From: Ruania suaedae | Lineage (GTDB): Bacteria; Actinomycetota; Actinomycetes; Actinomycetales; Beutenbergiaceae | Direction of reading: 5' to 3' | Length of the DNA stretch: 64,000 bases | Assembly: GCF_021049265.1 (NCBI RefSeq) | Contig: NZ_CP088018.1 | Location: 1,798,001 to 1,862,000, forward strand | Shown here: piece by piece, positions 27,415 through 37,664 of the stretch | How positions within the stretch are numbered: position 1 is the stretch's first letter | Layout: each line of letters begins with the position of its first letter | Notes under the pieces: model-generated | What the model saw: the letters and a program-made list of their open reading frames with translations, nothing else | Told to the model about the DNA's origin: nothing | Databases searched by the model: none | Made by a program: the position numbers and the translations under genes

Positions 27415-29727
27415 CTAGGGCGTGCTGACGGGACCGTCCGCCCGCGAGCCGGTGGTGCGGAAGACGTCGAAGACGCCCTCGATCCCTCGTACGGCCCGCA
27501 GCACATGACCCAGGTGCGAGGGCTCGGCCATCTCGAAGACGAACTTGGAGATGGCCACCCGGTCGCGCGAGGTGGCCACGGTCGCCGAGAGGATGTTGAC
27601 GTGGTTCTCCGAGAGCACCTTGGTGACATCGGACAACAGCCCGTTGCGGTCGAGCGCCTCCACCTGGATCTGGACCAGGAACACACCCTGGGTGCCGGAT
27701 GCCCACTCCACATCGATCATCCGCTCCGGCTGGCGGCGCAGTGCCTCGACGTTGCCACAGTCGGCCAGATGCACCGAGATCCCGGCACCACGGGTCACGA
27801 ACCCGACGATGGGGTCCCCCGGCACGGGTGTGCAGCACTTGGCCAGCTTGGTCCAGGTCTCGCCCGCCTCCATCCCGGGCACGATGATCCCCGGGTCGCC
27901 GCTGCGGCGGTGCCGCACCGGTGAGCCGGGCCGGGTGATCTCGGCGAGATCCTCCTCGTGGCCGTCCTCACCGCCGAGGGTGGCCACGAGCTTGGTGACG
28001 ACATTCGCGGCCGAGACGTGCCCCTCGCCGACGGCGGCGTACAACGCCGTCACGTCGGGATAGTGCATCTCGTCGGCCACGGTCAGCAACGTGTCGTGGC
28101 TCAGGAGCCGCTGCATGGGCAGGTTCTGCTTGCGCATGGCCTTGGCGATCAGCGTCTTGCCGCTGTCGACGGCCTCCTCGCGCCGCTCCTTGCTGAACCA
28201 CCCTCGGATCTTGTTGCGGGCCCGGGGCGACTTCACGAAGCTCAGCCAGTCGTGGCTCGGTCCCGCGCCCTCGGCCCGCGAGGTGAACACCTCGACCGTG
28301 TCACCGTTCTCCAGCGTGGACTCCAGCGGCACCAGCCGGCTGTTCACCCGTGCCCCGACGGTCCGGTGGCCCACCTCGGTGTGGACGGCGTAGGCGAAGT
28401 CGACCGGAGTGGAGCCGCTCGGCAGGGAGAGGACGTCACCCTTGGGGGTGAAGACGTACACCTCCGCACCCGACATCTCGAACCGTAGCGAGTCCAGGAA
28501 CTCCCCCGGATCGGCGGTCTCGCGCTGCCAGTCCACCAGCTGGCGCAACCAGGGCATCGCATCCACCTCGGCGGCCGACCGGGAGCCCGAGCGTGCACTC
28601 TCCTTGTACTTCCAGTGCGCGGCCACGCCGTACTCGGCCCGGCGGTGCATGTCATGGCTGCGGATCTGGATCTCGACCGGCTTGCCGGTGGGCCCGATCA
28701 CGGTGGTGTGCAAGGACTGGTACATGTTGAACTTCGGCATGGCGATGTAGTCCTTGAACCGCCCGGGCACCGGGTTCCACCGCGCGTGCAGGGCGCCCAG
28801 GGCGCCGTAGCAGTCGCGCACCGAGTCCACCAGCACCCGCACGCCCACCAGGTCGTAGATGTCGGCGAAGTCCCGGCCGCGCACGATCATCTTCTGGTAG
28901 ATCGAGTAGTAGTGCTTGGGACGCCCGGTCACGGTCGCCTTGATCTTGGCCGCCTTCAGGTCCTCGGCCACCTGGGTGCGCACCGTGGTCAGGAACTCCT
29001 CGCGGGCCGGTGCCCGCTCGGCCACCAGGTGCACGATCTCGTCGAAGACCTTCGGGTAGAGCGTGGCGAAGGACAGGTCCTCGAGCTCCCACTTGATGGT
29101 GTTCATGCCGAGGCGGTGGGCAAGCGGGGCGTAGATCTCGAGCGTCTCGCGGGCCTTGCGCGAGGCCGACGCCGGGCTGACGTAGCGCCACGTGCGTGCG
29201 TTGTGGAGCCGGTCGGCCAGCTTGATCACCAGCACACGGATGTCGCGCGCCATCGCGATCACCATCTTGCGGACGGTCTCGGCCTGGGCTGCCTCGCCGT
29301 ACTGGACCTTGTCGAGCTTGGTGACGCCGTCGACCAGCACCGCGATCTCGTCCCCGAAGTCCTGACGCAGATCGGCCAGCGAGTAGCTGGTGTCCTCGAC
29401 CGTGTCGTGCAGCAGGGCCGCGGCCAGCGTCGGCGGGGTCATGCCCAGCTCGGCGAGAATGGTCGCCACCGCGACCGGGTGGGTGATGTAGGGGTCCCCG
29501 CTCTTGCGCTGCTGGCCGGCATGGGCACGCTCGGCCACCCGGTAGGCACGTTCGATCAGCGAGATGTCACCCTTGGGGTGGTTGCTGCGGACCACCGAGA
29601 CGAGCGGGTCGAGGGCCGCCGGAGTGCCGGCGCGCGCGCCGAACCGGGCAAGCCGGGACCGCGGGCGCGCAGGAGGAACCTGGCGCTCACCCGCAGCGGC
29701 CTGCTGCTGGGCCACGTCCTCGCTCAT
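27415..29727 (-). CDS. rel: bifunctional (p)ppGpp synthetase/hydrolase
   Basis: Makes and degrades the stringent-response alarmones. The 770-residue protein has an N-terminal HD hydrolase domain with [16 protein letters not shown] (about 67-82) and LLHDTVEDT (about 104-112). The synthetase domain shows [13 protein letters not shown] (about 269-281) and [18 protein letters not shown] (about 333-350). TGS and helical domains and a C-terminal ACT domain follow, so both activities should be present. It is the only Rel/SpoT gene here and closes the secD-secF-apt run, as in mycobacteria. A TAGGAT hexamer 6 bases before the ATG suggests its own leaderless promoter. Confidence 0.97.
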   Translation of the reverse strand: MSEDVAQQQAAAGERQVPPARPRSRLARFGARAGTPAALDPLVSVVRSNHPKGDISLIERAYRVAERAHAGQQRKSGDPYITHPVAVATILAELGMTPPTLAAALLHDTVEDTSYSLADLRQDFGDEIAVLVDGVTKLDKVQYGEAAQAETVRKMVIAMARDIRVLVIKLADRLHNARTWRYVSPASASRKARETLEIYAPLAHRLGMNTIKWELEDLSFATLYPKVFDEIVHLVAERAPAREEFLTTVRTQVAEDLKAAKIKATVTGRPKHYYSIYQKMIVRGRDFADIYDLVGVRVLVDSVRDCYGALGALHARWNPVPGRFKDYIAMPKFNMYQSLHTTVIGPTGKPVEIQIRSHDMHRRAEYGVAAHWKYKESARSGSRSAAEVDAMPWLRQLVDWQRETADPGEFLDSLRFEMSGAEVYVFTPKGDVLSLPSGSTPVDFAYAVHTEVGHRTVGARVNSRLVPLESTLENGDTVEVFTSRAEGAGPSHDWLSFVKSPRARNKIRGWFSKERREEAVDSGKTLIAKAMRKQNLPMQRLLSHDTLLTVADEMHYPDVTALYAAVGEGHVSAANVVTKLVATLGGEDGHEEDLAEITRPGSPVRHRRSGDPGIIVPGMEAGETWTKLAKCCTPVPGDPIVGFVTRGAGISVHLADCGNVEALRRQPERMIDVEWASGTQGVFLVQIQVEALDRNGLLSDVTKVLSENHVNILSATVATSRDRVAISKFVFEMAEPSHLGHVLRAVRGIEGVFDVFRTTGSRADGPVSTP

Positions 29728-29733
29728 CCGCCC

Positions 29734-29739
29734 ATCCTA
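29734..29739 (-). promoter_or_regulatory. -10-like hexamer for rel
   Basis: On the minus strand TAGGAT is followed by exactly 6 bases and the rel ATG. It lies in the 41-base gap between apt and rel, so rel can be transcribed on its own as well as from upstream. Confidence 0.55.
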
Positions 29740-29768
29740 CGCGCGCTGCGCCGGTGGGCGTCGGGAGG

Positions 29769-30311
29769 TCAGTAGGTGACGAGGGCGTGCAGGTCACGGC
29801 CCGGCAGGCGGCTGCGGCCCTGGAGATCGCCGAGCTCGAGCAGGAAACCCAGCCCGGTGATCGTCGCACCGGCTCGCTCCAGCAGGGCACACGCCGCGGC
29901 CGCCGTCCCGCCGGTGGCGAGGACGTCGTCCAGCACGGCCACCCGGGCCCCGGGCCGGATGACATCCGCCGGGATCTCGATCGTGGCCGAGCCGTACTCG
30001 AGCCGGTACTCCTGGGTGTGGACCGGTGGCGGCAGCTTGCCGGCCTTGCGCACGGTCACCAGCGAGCAGCCCAGCACCGAGGCCAGCGGGGCGGCGAGCA
30101 GGAATCCGCGCGCCTCGATCCCGGCCACGGCATCGACCGCGCCGCTGAAGACGTCCGCGAGGTGCCCGATCACGGCTGAGAACGCGGTGCCGTCCGAGAG
30201 CAGCGGCGTGATGTCACGGAAGGTGACGCCCTCCTGCGGGAATCGGGGCACGTCCCGCACGCGGGAGCGGATCAGCTCGCTCAGCCCGTCCGAGACGGGC
30301 ACCGGCGTCAT
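29769..30311 (-). CDS. apt: adenine phosphoribosyltransferase
   Basis: Salvages adenine to AMP using PRPP. The 180-residue protein contains RFPQEGVTFRDITPLL (about 23-38), the EARGFLLAAPLA purine loop, and the PRPP motif VAVLDDVLATGGTAAA (about 124-139). ATG overlaps the secF stop by 4 bases. The secF-apt-rel order is conserved in actinobacteria. Length and motifs are typical. Confidence 0.96.
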   Translation of the reverse strand: MTPVPVSDGLSELIRSRVRDVPRFPQEGVTFRDITPLLSDGTAFSAVIGHLADVFSGAVDAVAGIEARGFLLAAPLASVLGCSLVTVRKAGKLPPPVHTQEYRLEYGSATIEIPADVIRPGARVAVLDDVLATGGTAAAACALLERAGATITGLGFLLELGDLQGRSRLPGRDLHALVTY

Positions 30312-31399
30312 CCGTGGGTCCGCCGCTTGCGGCGCGGCTGGGCGGCCTGCCCCTGGTGGCCGCCTGCCACCAGACCCCCGGTGCCCGTCGGCTCGGCGCT
30401 CTCCCCCACGGCCGCGGCGGCGAGGACGCCCTCCCGGCGCTCCCTGACCTGCTCACTGTGCTCGAGGACCGTCGGCCGGCGCGACTCCAGCAGCACGTGC
30501 AGCGGCGTGGCGAGGAAGATCGAGGAGGCGGTGGAGGCGATCATGCCGATGAACAGGGCCAGCGCGATGTCGCGCAGCGTGCCGGCGCCCAGCAGCAGGG
30601 CCCCGATGAAGAGGATCGCCGCCACCGGCAGCACGCCCACCACCGAGGTGTTGATCGAGCGCACCAGGGTTTGGTTCACGGCCAGATTCGCACCCTCGGC
30701 ATAGGTGAAGCGCGTCTGCTCCGAGAGGCTCGCCGTGTTCTCGCGCACCTTGTCGAAGACCACCACGGTGTCGTAAAGCGAGTACCCGAGGATCGTCAGG
30801 AACCCGATCACCGTGGCCGGGGTCACCTCGAAGCCGATGGCGGCATAGACGCCCACGGTCAGGATGACATCGAACATCAGCGCGACCAGCGCGCCGACCG
30901 CCATCGTCCACCGGCGGAAGTACAGCGCCATCACGATGCTGACCAGCACCAGGAAGATCACCAGGCTCTGCAACGCCTTGGTGGTGACGTCCTGGCCCCA
31001 GAACGGGCCGACGAAGGAGGACGTGACGTCCTCGGCGGGCACGCCGTAGGCGTCGGCGAGCTCGGCCGCGGTCTCGGTGGTCTCGAGATCGGTGAGTTCG
31101 CCCGTCTGCACCTGCACGGTGTCACCGCCCACGATCGTCACGCGCGCCACCTGGTCGCTGCCAACATCGTCCAGGACCTCGTGCGCGAGGTCCTCCTGGG
31201 GATTCTGCGTCCCGGAGATCGTGAACTGCGATCCGCCGGTGAACTCGATCCCGAGGTTGAGTCCACGCAGGCCGAGCACGAGCGCCGCGAGGATGAGCAG
31301 GCTCGCTGCCGCGATGAACCAGCGGCGCCGGTGACCGACGATGTCGAAGGACCGCTGGCCCGTGTAGAGGTCGTTGCCGAACCGTGCGAAGCTGGCCAT
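30308..31399 (-). CDS. secF: protein translocase subunit SecF
   Basis: Part of the SecDF membrane complex that uses the proton gradient to help protein export. The 363-residue protein has a first membrane helix (about 27-45), the D1 motif GIEFTGGSQF (about 50-59), an external domain and five more helices including TVIGFLTILGYSLYDTVVVF (about 190-209). The C-terminal tail is Gly/Gln/Arg-rich and cytoplasmic. Starts 1 base inside the secD stop (TGATG) and overlaps apt by 4 bases. Confidence 0.97.
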   Translation of the reverse strand: MASFARFGNDLYTGQRSFDIVGHRRRWFIAAASLLILAALVLGLRGLNLGIEFTGGSQFTISGTQNPQEDLAHEVLDDVGSDQVARVTIVGGDTVQVQTGELTDLETTETAAELADAYGVPAEDVTSSFVGPFWGQDVTTKALQSLVIFLVLVSIVMALYFRRWTMAVGALVALMFDVILTVGVYAAIGFEVTPATVIGFLTILGYSLYDTVVVFDKVRENTASLSEQTRFTYAEGANLAVNQTLVRSINTSVVGVLPVAAILFIGALLLGAGTLRDIALALFIGMIASTASSIFLATPLHVLLESRRPTVLEHSEQVRERREGVLAAAAVGESAEPTGTGGLVAGGHQGQAAQPRRKRRTHG

Positions 31400-33291
31400 C
31401 AGCGCTCACCGTCCTTCATACCCGGGCCACTCGTGGCCTCGGCCCGATCCGTCGGACCCGTGCCGTCCGTGCTGTCCGGGCCGGGTTCGCTGCCGTCGCC
31501 GGTCTGTTGTTCGCGGGCGGCGAGGTCGGCGGCTCGCCGACGCTCGGCGATCGTCGCACCCGACGCCTCGCCACCGGTACGGATCCGGCCGCGACCGCGG
31601 TAGAGCGGCACCTCCGATCCCAGGTGACGTGGATCCAGCCCCGAGAGCCGGTGGCCCTGGCCGAAGAAGTTCGTCCGCACCAGCAGCTGCATCACCGGAT
31701 GCGTGAACAGGAAGACCACGACGACGTCGATGAAGGTCGTCAGCCCCAGCGTGAAGGCAAAACCGCGTACCCCACCCACGGCGAGCACGTACAGGATGAC
31801 GGCGGCGAGCAGGTTGACCGCGTCGGAGGCGAGGATCGTGCGCCGGGCACGGGCCCAACCGAGCTCGACGGCGTCCTCGAGCCGCCGGCCCTCGCGGACC
31901 TCGTCCCGGATCCGTTCGAAGTAGACGATGAAGGAGTCGGCGGTGATACCGATCGCGACGATCAGTCCGGCCACCCCGGCGAGCGAGAGCCGGTAGCCGA
32001 TCAGCTGGGACATCGCGGTGATGGCCCCGTAGGTGATCGCACCGGCGATCAGCAGGCTGGCCATCGTGACCAGACCCAGGCCCCGGTACTGCACAAGGCA
32101 GTAGACCACGATCAGCCCCAGGCCGATGAGCCCGGCCAGGATGCCGCGCTCGAGCTGCTCGTCACCGAGGGTGGCCGAGATCTGATCCTGGCTCTGCACC
32201 TCGAAGACGATCGGGAGCGCGCCGAAGTTCAGCTGGTTGGCCAGTGACTGGGTTTCCTCCTGGGTGAAGGGCGACTGTGAGCTGCCCTGAATGATCGCCT
32301 CACCACCGGTGATCGGCGAGGTGACGTTGGGCGCCGAGATGACGAGGCTGTCGAGCACCATCGCGAACCGGTTCTGCCCGGTCTGCGCCAGGCCGGCGAG
32401 TCGCTCGGTGATGTCCGCGAAGACCTCACCGCCTTCATCGTCGAAGGCGATGGCAACGACGTACTCGTTGGTGACGATGCCCTGCTCGGTCGTGAAGAGT
32501 TGGGAGTTGGCGGTCGTGATCGCCGTCCCCGAGAGCTCGGAGGGCCCGAGGATGTACTTGGCGGTGCCGTCCTCCGAGCACGCCACCAGCGGCGTGTCCG
32601 GGTCGGAGGACCCCGAGCCGACGAGGTTGGCGCTGTCGAGGCAGTTCAGCGTGTAGAAGTCCACCAGCACCTGCTCAGTGATCCACGCGGTGTCGGAGGC
32701 GCTGGTCGGCTCGGTGGCCGGCTCGTCGGAGATCTCGCCGTCACCGTCCTCGTCCGCCGCCTCGCGGGCCGCCTCCTCGATCTCGGCGTCGGTGTACTCG
32801 GTCTGCGCGTCGGGCTCGTCGGTGGGCTCCTCCGCCGGCTCGTCCGTGGGCTCCTCGGTCGGGTCCTCGGCCTGCTCCAGCGCCGAGGGGTCGATCGGGC
32901 CGGGCCCGGACTCGGCGAGCAGCACCCGGAACCGCATCTGCGCACTGCGGCGGACCAGGTCCAGGGTCTCCTGGCTCGGGGTGCCCGGCAGCCCGACCAC
33001 GATGTTCTCACCGCCCTGGCTGGAGATCTCCGCCTCGGCGACGCCACCGGCGTCCACGCGCTGACGCATGATCCGGATCGCCTCGTCGATCTGCGCCCCC
33101 GTCACCTCACCGCCCTCGGCGGTGGGCTGCAGGATCAGCTGCGTGCCGCCCTCGAGGTCGAGCGCGAGGCTCGGACTCATCTCACCGTCGCCGAAGCGGG
33201 CGGAGGCGAACAGGCCCCCGAACGTCACCCCGAGGATGAGGACCAGGTAGATCAACGTGCGCACGGGGTGGACCCGGGTGCGTGTAGCCAC
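31399..33291 (-). CDS. secD: protein translocase subunit SecD
   Basis: Partner of SecF. The 630-residue protein has the N-terminal helix (about 10-28), the SLALDLEGGTQLIL block (about 38-51), the P1 head domain and a C-terminal helix bundle with AIGITADSFIVYFERIRDEV (about 456-475). It is longer than usual because of an acidic Glu/Pro/Asp insert of about 70 residues (PTEEPTDEPAEEPTDEPD region, about 138-205) in the external domain. GTG start with a good ribosome site (AGGAAGAAG). Follows yajC by 53 bases. Confidence 0.96.
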   Translation of the reverse strand: MATRTRVHPVRTLIYLVLILGVTFGGLFASARFGDGEMSPSLALDLEGGTQLILQPTAEGGEVTGAQIDEAIRIMRQRVDAGGVAEAEISSQGGENIVVGLPGTPSQETLDLVRRSAQMRFRVLLAESGPGPIDPSALEQAEDPTEEPTDEPAEEPTDEPDAQTEYTDAEIEEAAREAADEDGDGEISDEPATEPTSASDTAWITEQVLVDFYTLNCLDSANLVGSGSSDPDTPLVACSEDGTAKYILGPSELSGTAITTANSQLFTTEQGIVTNEYVVAIAFDDEGGEVFADITERLAGLAQTGQNRFAMVLDSLVISAPNVTSPITGGEAIIQGSSQSPFTQEETQSLANQLNFGALPIVFEVQSQDQISATLGDEQLERGILAGLIGLGLIVVYCLVQYRGLGLVTMASLLIAGAITYGAITAMSQLIGYRLSLAGVAGLIVAIGITADSFIVYFERIRDEVREGRRLEDAVELGWARARRTILASDAVNLLAAVILYVLAVGGVRGFAFTLGLTTFIDVVVVFLFTHPVMQLLVRTNFFGQGHRLSGLDPRHLGSEVPLYRGRGRIRTGGEASGATIAERRRAADLAAREQQTGDGSEPGPDSTDGTGPTDRAEATSGPGMKDGER

Positions 33292-33344
33292 TCGTACTTC
33301 TTCCTAGCAGGCGCCGGAGCGCGGCGTCCGACGGTGGGGAGAAC

Positions 33345-33773
33345 TCAGATCCGGTCGTCCCGGCGGATGTCCTTGAGCTCGTCGCGGGTCTCGAACCCCT
33401 CGGGCCGGGTGGGGTCCTCGGAGTGGTCGGCCTCGACGCCGGCGGCGTGCTCGGACTCGCCGACCTCGGCCGTCTCCTCGCCGTCCTGCTCGTCGGTGGC
33501 CTCGGTCTCGTCGGTGACCTCGGGCTCGATCAGCTTCGCGAGGGCAGCCTTGACGAACCTCACGTGGGTGCCCGGCGCGCTCTCGAGGGTGACGACATCG
33601 CCCTCGACGTGCACCACCGTGCCGATCAGGCCACCGATCGTCTGCACCTCCTGGCCCACCTGCAGGTCGTCCCGGAAGGACAGTCGCTGCTGCTGCTGCT
33701 TGCGCGAGCGCCAGTTCAGGAACAGCAGGGCGCCGAGTCCCACGACGAGGATGATGAGAAAGGTGGGATCCAT
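33345..33773 (-). CDS. yajC: preprotein translocase subunit YajC
   Basis: Small inner-membrane subunit that joins the Sec holotranslocon. The 142-residue protein starts MDPTFLIILVVGLGALLFLN with one membrane helix (about 4-20), then a basic QQQQ stretch and the YajC core GQEVQTIGGLIGTVVHVEGD (about 38-57) followed by an acidic tail of about 55 residues, longer than in E. coli. A longer upstream reading is possible, but 33773 matches the family start. First gene of the yajC-secD-secF run. Confidence 0.93.
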   Translation of the reverse strand: MDPTFLIILVVGLGALLFLNWRSRKQQQQRLSFRDDLQVGQEVQTIGGLIGTVVHVEGDVVTLESAPGTHVRFVKAALAKLIEPEVTDETEATDEQDGEETAEVGESEHAAGVEADHSEDPTRPEGFETRDELKDIRRDDRI

Positions 33774-33875
33774 GAGACGCGGTGCTCCAGTACTGGGTGA
33801 GGATGACGGACTGTCAGCGATTGTAGGTGACCGGGCCGGGGGGACCAACCAGGCTTCTCACCCCGTCGGCGCTCT

Positions 33876-34904
33876 TCACTCCCAGAGTGCGCCGGTCTGC
33901 GTGGGCGGGGTCAGGCCCAGATGCTCGAACGCCGCAGCGGTCGCGACCCGGCCGCGGGGGGTGCGCGCCATGAAGCCCTCCCGCACCAGGAACGGCTCGG
34001 CTACCGTCTCCACCGTCTCCGGTTCCTCCCCGATGGCGACCGCGAGGGTGGTCAGGCCGGTCGGGCCGCCGCCGAACTGACGGCACAGCGCCCGCAGCAC
34101 CGCACGGTCGAGCCGGTCGAGCCCGCGCGGGTCCACCTCGAAGACCTCCAGCGCCGCCATCGCCGCCGCCAGGTCCAGCGCGCCGGTGCCACGCACCTGC
34201 GCCCAGTCCTGCACCCGGCGCAGCAGCCGGTTGGCGATCCGGGGCGTGCCCCGCGCCCGTGAGGCGATCTGTGCCGCGGCCTCGGGGTGCAGCTCGGCGC
34301 CGAGCAGCCGCGCCGAACGGGTGAGCACCAGCTCCAGCTCGTCGGTGGAGTAGAAGTCCATGTGGGCGGTGAAGCCGAACCGGTCCCGCAGCGGAGCCGG
34401 CAGCAGTCCGGACCGGGTGGTGGCCCCCACCACCGTGAACGGCGGCAGCGAGAGCGGGATCGCCGTCGCACCCGGGCCCTTGCCGACGACGACATCGACC
34501 CGGAAGTCCTCCATCGCCAGGTACAGCATCTCCTCGGCCGGCCGGGCGAGCCGGTGGATCTCGTCGATGAAGAGCACATCGCCCTCCTGCACCGAGGACA
34601 GGATGGCGGCGAGGTCGCCGGCGTGCTGGACGGCCGGACCGGAGGTGATGCGCAGCGCTCCCCCGACCTCGGAGGCCACGATCATCGCCAGGGTCGTCTT
34701 GCCCAGGCCCGGGGGCCCGGCGAGCAGTACGTGGTCGGGCGGCTTCGAGCGCGCGTTGGCCGCGTCGAGCACGAGGGAGAGCTGGTCGCGCACGACCGGC
34801 TGGCCGATGAACTCCTCCAGCCGCCGGGGCCGCAGGGCCGCCTCGGCCGCCCGGTCGAGCTCGTCCGCCTCGGCTGCGAGCAACTGGTCCTCGTGCTCAG
34901 CCAC
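33876..34904 (-). CDS. ruvB: Holliday junction branch migration helicase RuvB
   Basis: AAA+ motor that drives branch migration with RuvA. The 342-residue protein shows Walker [10 protein letters not shown] (about 63-71), Walker [11 protein letters not shown] (about 110-119), the sensor/arginine-finger region [19 protein letters not shown] and a C-terminal winged helix ([17 protein letters not shown]). The GTG at 34904 is chosen over the longer reading because it overlaps the ruvA stop by 8 bases and gives the family N-terminus. Part of ruvC-ruvA-ruvB. Confidence 0.97.
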   Translation of the reverse strand: MAEHEDQLLAAEADELDRAAEAALRPRRLEEFIGQPVVRDQLSLVLDAANARSKPPDHVLLAGPPGLGKTTLAMIVASEVGGALRITSGPAVQHAGDLAAILSSVQEGDVLFIDEIHRLARPAEEMLYLAMEDFRVDVVVGKGPGATAIPLSLPPFTVVGATTRSGLLPAPLRDRFGFTAHMDFYSTDELELVLTRSARLLGAELHPEAAAQIASRARGTPRIANRLLRRVQDWAQVRGTGALDLAAAMAALEVFEVDPRGLDRLDRAVLRALCRQFGGGPTGLTTLAVAIGEEPETVETVAEPFLVREGFMARTPRGRVATAAAFEHLGLTPPTQTGALWE

Positions 34905-35508
34905 GGGCGCCTCCGCCGAGGCGCTGCAGCGCCGCACGCAACACCGCACCGGTGTCCTCGCCGCCGGCGGCCGCGTTCTCGGCCAGAACCTCGTCCACGG
35001 CGGTCTCGGCCTGCTTGACCGCCCAGCCCAGGCCGGTCAGCGCAGCGACCACGTCGCTGCGCGGTCCGCCGGCCGCAACGGGAGGTGCACTGGTGGCTCC
35101 CACGCCCGCCGGGCCCAGCCGGTCACCCAGCTCGAGCACGATCCGCCGGGCGCCCTTCTGCCCGATGCCCGGCACTCGTGTCAGCGTCTTCAGATCCTCC
35201 ATCGCCACGGCGGTGCGCAGCTCGTCCGGCGAGAGCACCGCGAGCATGGCCAGCGCCAGGCGCGGGCCCACACCGCTGACGGTCTGCAACGTCTCGAACA
35301 CGTCCCGCTCGGCGGCATCGGCGAAACCGAACAGCGTCATCGAGTCCTCGCGCACGACCAGGGTGGTCGCCAGCGTCGAGTCCGTCCCCGTCCGCAGCGA
35401 CGCCAGGGTGCCCGGGGTGGCGTGCACCCGGTAGCCCAGGCCTCCGGCCGAGACCACGCACGCATCCAGACCGATGTGGTCCACGCGCCCGGTGACCGAG
35501 GCGATCAT
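34897..35508 (-). CDS. ruvA: Holliday junction DNA-binding protein RuvA
   Basis: Tetrameric protein that binds Holliday junctions and loads RuvB. The 203-residue protein starts [19 protein letters not shown], with two helix-hairpin-helix motifs ([14 protein letters not shown], about 76-89, and [14 protein letters not shown], about 109-122) and a C-terminal RuvB-binding domain. A GGGAGG ribosome site lies just upstream of the ATG. A LexA-like box 42 bases upstream may control ruvAB. Confidence 0.97.
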   Translation of the reverse strand: MIASVTGRVDHIGLDACVVSAGGLGYRVHATPGTLASLRTGTDSTLATTLVVREDSMTLFGFADAAERDVFETLQTVSGVGPRLALAMLAVLSPDELRTAVAMEDLKTLTRVPGIGQKGARRIVLELGDRLGPAGVGATSAPPVAAGGPRSDVVAALTGLGWAVKQAETAVDEVLAENAAAGGEDTGAVLRAALQRLGGGARG

Positions 35509-35549
35509 CTGGTTTCCTCCCACCGCCGGTGCGGCTTCCCGCACCTCGA

Positions 35550-35565
35550 GCGAACATCTGTACTA
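35550..35565. promoter_or_regulatory. candidate LexA (SOS) box before ruvA
   Basis: GCGAACATCTGTACTA matches 9 of the 12 fixed positions of TCGAAC-N4-GTTCGA. It lies in the 65-base gap between ruvC and ruvA, 42 bases before the ruvA start. ruvAB is SOS-controlled in many bacteria, which supports the call. Confidence 0.5.
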
Positions 35566-35573
35566 GGGCGAGG

Positions 35574-36170
35574 CTACCTGCCCACGGCGCGCCCACGCCC
35601 GCGACCCGCCGTCCTTGCGCGTGCCTCGGCCGCCGCCCAGGCCTGCTGCGCCGCCGTCTGACGGGAGGAGCTCTCGTGCACCGCCCCGACGGCGTGGGCC
35701 CGCCACGCGTGCGTGATGGCCAGCGCGAGCGCGTCGGCGGCGTCCGCAGGGCGGGGCACCTCCGGCAGCGCGAGCAGCCGGCGCACCATCTGCTGCACCT
35801 GGGCCTTCTCGGCCCGCCCGTTCCCGGTCACCGCGGCCTTGACCTCGCTCGGCGTGTGCAGCGCGACCGGAACCTGCGCACGACTGGCCGCGACCATCGC
35901 CAGCCCGGCCACCTGCGCCGTCCCGGTGACCGTGCGCACATTGTGCTGAGCGAACACCTGCTCGACGGCGACCGCGTCCGGCTCCAGCCGTGCGATCCAG
36001 GCCTCGATCTCGTCGGCGATGCGGCGCAGCCGTTCACTCGCCGGCTCCTCCGGCGAGGTGCACGCCACCCCGACGTCCACGAGCCGCAGGCCCCGTCCGC
36101 GTCCGGAGTCCACCACCCCGAGGCCGCACCTGGTCAGGCCAGGGTCGACACCGAGGATGCGGAAGCTCAT
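35574..36170 (-). CDS. ruvC: Holliday junction resolvase RuvC
   Basis: Cuts Holliday junctions symmetrically. The 198-residue protein contains the four acidic catalytic positions in context: [11 protein letters not shown] (about 5-15), [11 protein letters not shown] (about 67-77), and the pair in [14 protein letters not shown] (about 140-153). [12 protein letters not shown] is the conserved basic helix. The ATG at 36170 is preferred; an in-frame GTG 9 bases upstream (36179) is possible. Separated from ruvA by 65 bases holding a LexA-like box. Confidence 0.96.
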   Translation of the reverse strand: MSFRILGVDPGLTRCGLGVVDSGRGRGLRLVDVGVACTSPEEPASERLRRIADEIEAWIARLEPDAVAVEQVFAQHNVRTVTGTAQVAGLAMVAASRAQVPVALHTPSEVKAAVTGNGRAEKAQVQQMVRRLLALPEVPRPADAADALALAITHAWRAHAVGAVHESSSRQTAAQQAWAAAEARARTAGRGRGRAVGR

Positions 36171-36224
36171 GGCCTCCACTCTCCCAGGACACCGGTCACC
36201 GGGCCGGAAGCGACACGAGCCGGG

Positions 36225-36983
36225 TCAGGACTCCTCGGCGGCGGCGAGCACCTCGTCGGAGGCGTCGAAGTTGGCGAACACGTTCTGCACGTCGTCGCTG
36301 TCCTCGAGCGCGTCGAGCAGGCGCAGCACCTTGCGCGCACCCTCGACGTCCACCTCGATCTGGGTGGCGGGGACGAACTGGGCATCCGCCGAGTCGTAGT
36401 CGATCCCCGACTCCTGCAGCGCGGTGCGCACGTCCACCAGATCGGTGGCCTCGCTCATCACCTCGAAGGACTCACCCAGGTCGTTGACCTCCTCGGCGCC
36501 GGCCTCCAGGACCGCGGCGAGGATGTCGTCCTCGGTCATGCCGTCGGTCTTCGACACGATCACGATGCCCTTGCGGGTGAACAGGTAGGAGACGCTACCG
36601 GGGTCGGCGAGGTTGCCGCCGTTGCGGGTGAAGGCCACGCGCACGTCCGAGGCGGCCCGGTTCTTGTTGTCCGTCAGGCACTCCACCAGCACGGCGATAC
36701 CGCCGGGGGCGTACCCCTCGTACATGATGGTCTCGTAGTCGGCGGCGCCGGCCTCCTCGCCGGAGCCACGCTTCAGTGCGCGGTCGATGTTGTCGTTGGG
36801 CACCGAGGACTTCTTCGCCTTCTGGATGGCATCGAAGAGGGTCGGGTTGGCCGCCGGGTCCCCGCCGCCGGTGCGCGCCGCGACCTCGATGTTCTTGATC
36901 AGCTTGGCGAAGAGCTTGCCACGCTTGGCGTCGATCGCGGCCTTTTTGTGCTTGGTCGTCGCCCACTTGGAGTGACCCGACAT
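36225..36983 (-). CDS. YebC/PmpR-family transcriptional regulator or translation factor
   Basis: Member of the YebC/TACO1 family; members have been described both as DNA-binding regulators and as factors that help ribosomes translate proline stretches. The 252-residue protein has the invariant opening [20 protein letters not shown], the [19 protein letters not shown] block (about 55-73) and the [19 protein letters not shown] block (about 88-106). A ribosome site AGAGGTG precedes the ATG. It lies between pdxT and ruvC, its usual position in actinobacteria. Confidence 0.95.
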   Translation of the reverse strand: MSGHSKWATTKHKKAAIDAKRGKLFAKLIKNIEVAARTGGGDPAANPTLFDAIQKAKKSSVPNDNIDRALKRGSGEEAGAADYETIMYEGYAPGGIAVLVECLTDNKNRAASDVRVAFTRNGGNLADPGSVSYLFTRKGIVIVSKTDGMTEDDILAAVLEAGAEEVNDLGESFEVMSEATDLVDVRTALQESGIDYDSADAQFVPATQIEVDVEGARKVLRLLDALEDSDDVQNVFANFDASDEVLAAAEES

Positions 36984-37011
36984 GTGTTCACCTCTCGCAT
37001 CCGCATCGTGT

Positions 37012-37039
37012 GCCCCGCGGCCTGACGGCCGTGCGGGGC
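37012..37039 (-). terminator. hairpin between pdxT and yebC
   Basis: A 7-base outer stem (GCCCCGC / GCGGGGC) and inner GGCC/GGCC stem with a 4-base loop and 2-base bulge start 8 bases after the pdxT stop. No U-run follows. May end the pdxS-NUDIX-pdxT transcript before yebC. Confidence 0.5.
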
Positions 37040-37046
37040 GGAGAAT

Positions 37047-37664
37047 TCAGCCGTGCGCCCGGACCAGATCGACGAATGCGCGGTGGATGCGCACGTCCCC
37101 GCTGATCTCCGGGTGGAAGGCCGTCGCCATCAGCGCACCCTGACGTACTGCCACGATCCTACCCGCCGCCGCACCCGTGCTCACTGTGGCCAGGACCTCC
37201 ACGCCCGCACCGGCCTGCTCCACCCACGGCGCCCGGATGAACACCGCCCGCATCGGTGGGTCCTGCTCGCCGGCGCGCAGAGCGGGTGCGTGCAGGTCCT
37301 CCTCGAAGGAGTCCACCTGGCGGCCGAACGCGTTCCGGCGGACGGTCACGTCGAGCCCGCCCACGGTCTGCTGGCCCTCGATCCCGTCCAGGATCCGGTC
37401 GGCCAGCAGGATCATCCCGGCGCAGGACCCGTACACCGGCAACCCGGCGGCGATGGCCGCGCGCAGCGGTGCCATCAGGTCGAAGCGGCGCAGCAGCTTG
37501 TCGATGGTCGAGGACTCCCCGCCCGGGAGGACGAGCCCATCGACCTGCGCGAGCTCGGCGGGCCGGCGCACGCGGCTCGCGTGGGCACCGGCCGCCTCCA
37601 GTGCCCGGACGTGCTCGAGGACGTCGCCCTGCAGGGCGAGCACGCCGATCGTCGGCTCGCTCAT
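37047..37664 (-). CDS. pdxT: pyridoxal 5'-phosphate synthase glutaminase subunit
   Basis: Class I glutamine amidotransferase that feeds ammonia to PdxS. The 205-residue protein has [12 protein letters not shown] near the N-terminus, [12 protein letters not shown] (about 44-55), the nucleophile cysteine in YGSCAGM (about 78-84) and the His/Glu pair in [11 protein letters not shown] (about 178-188). ATG overlaps the NUDIX stop by 4 bases. Works with pdxS in the same operon. Confidence 0.97.
   Translation of the reverse strand: MSEPTIGVLALQGDVLEHVRALEAAGAHASRVRRPAELAQVDGLVLPGGESSTIDKLLRRFDLMAPLRAAIAAGLPVYGSCAGMILLADRILDGIEGQQTVGGLDVTVRRNAFGRQVDSFEEDLHAPALRAGEQDPPMRAVFIRAPWVEQAGAGVEVLATVSTGAAAGRIVAVRQGALMATAFHPEISGDVRIHRAFVDLVRAHG

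Noticed and set aside
30314-31603. Long plus-strand reading opposite secF/secD
   Set aside because: His/Arg/Gly-rich with no domain; it is the complement of well-conserved secF and secD.
36273-36290. LexA-like palindrome inside yebC (GAACACGTTC)
   Set aside because: The half-sites are only 2 bases apart instead of 4 and the site lies inside a coding region.
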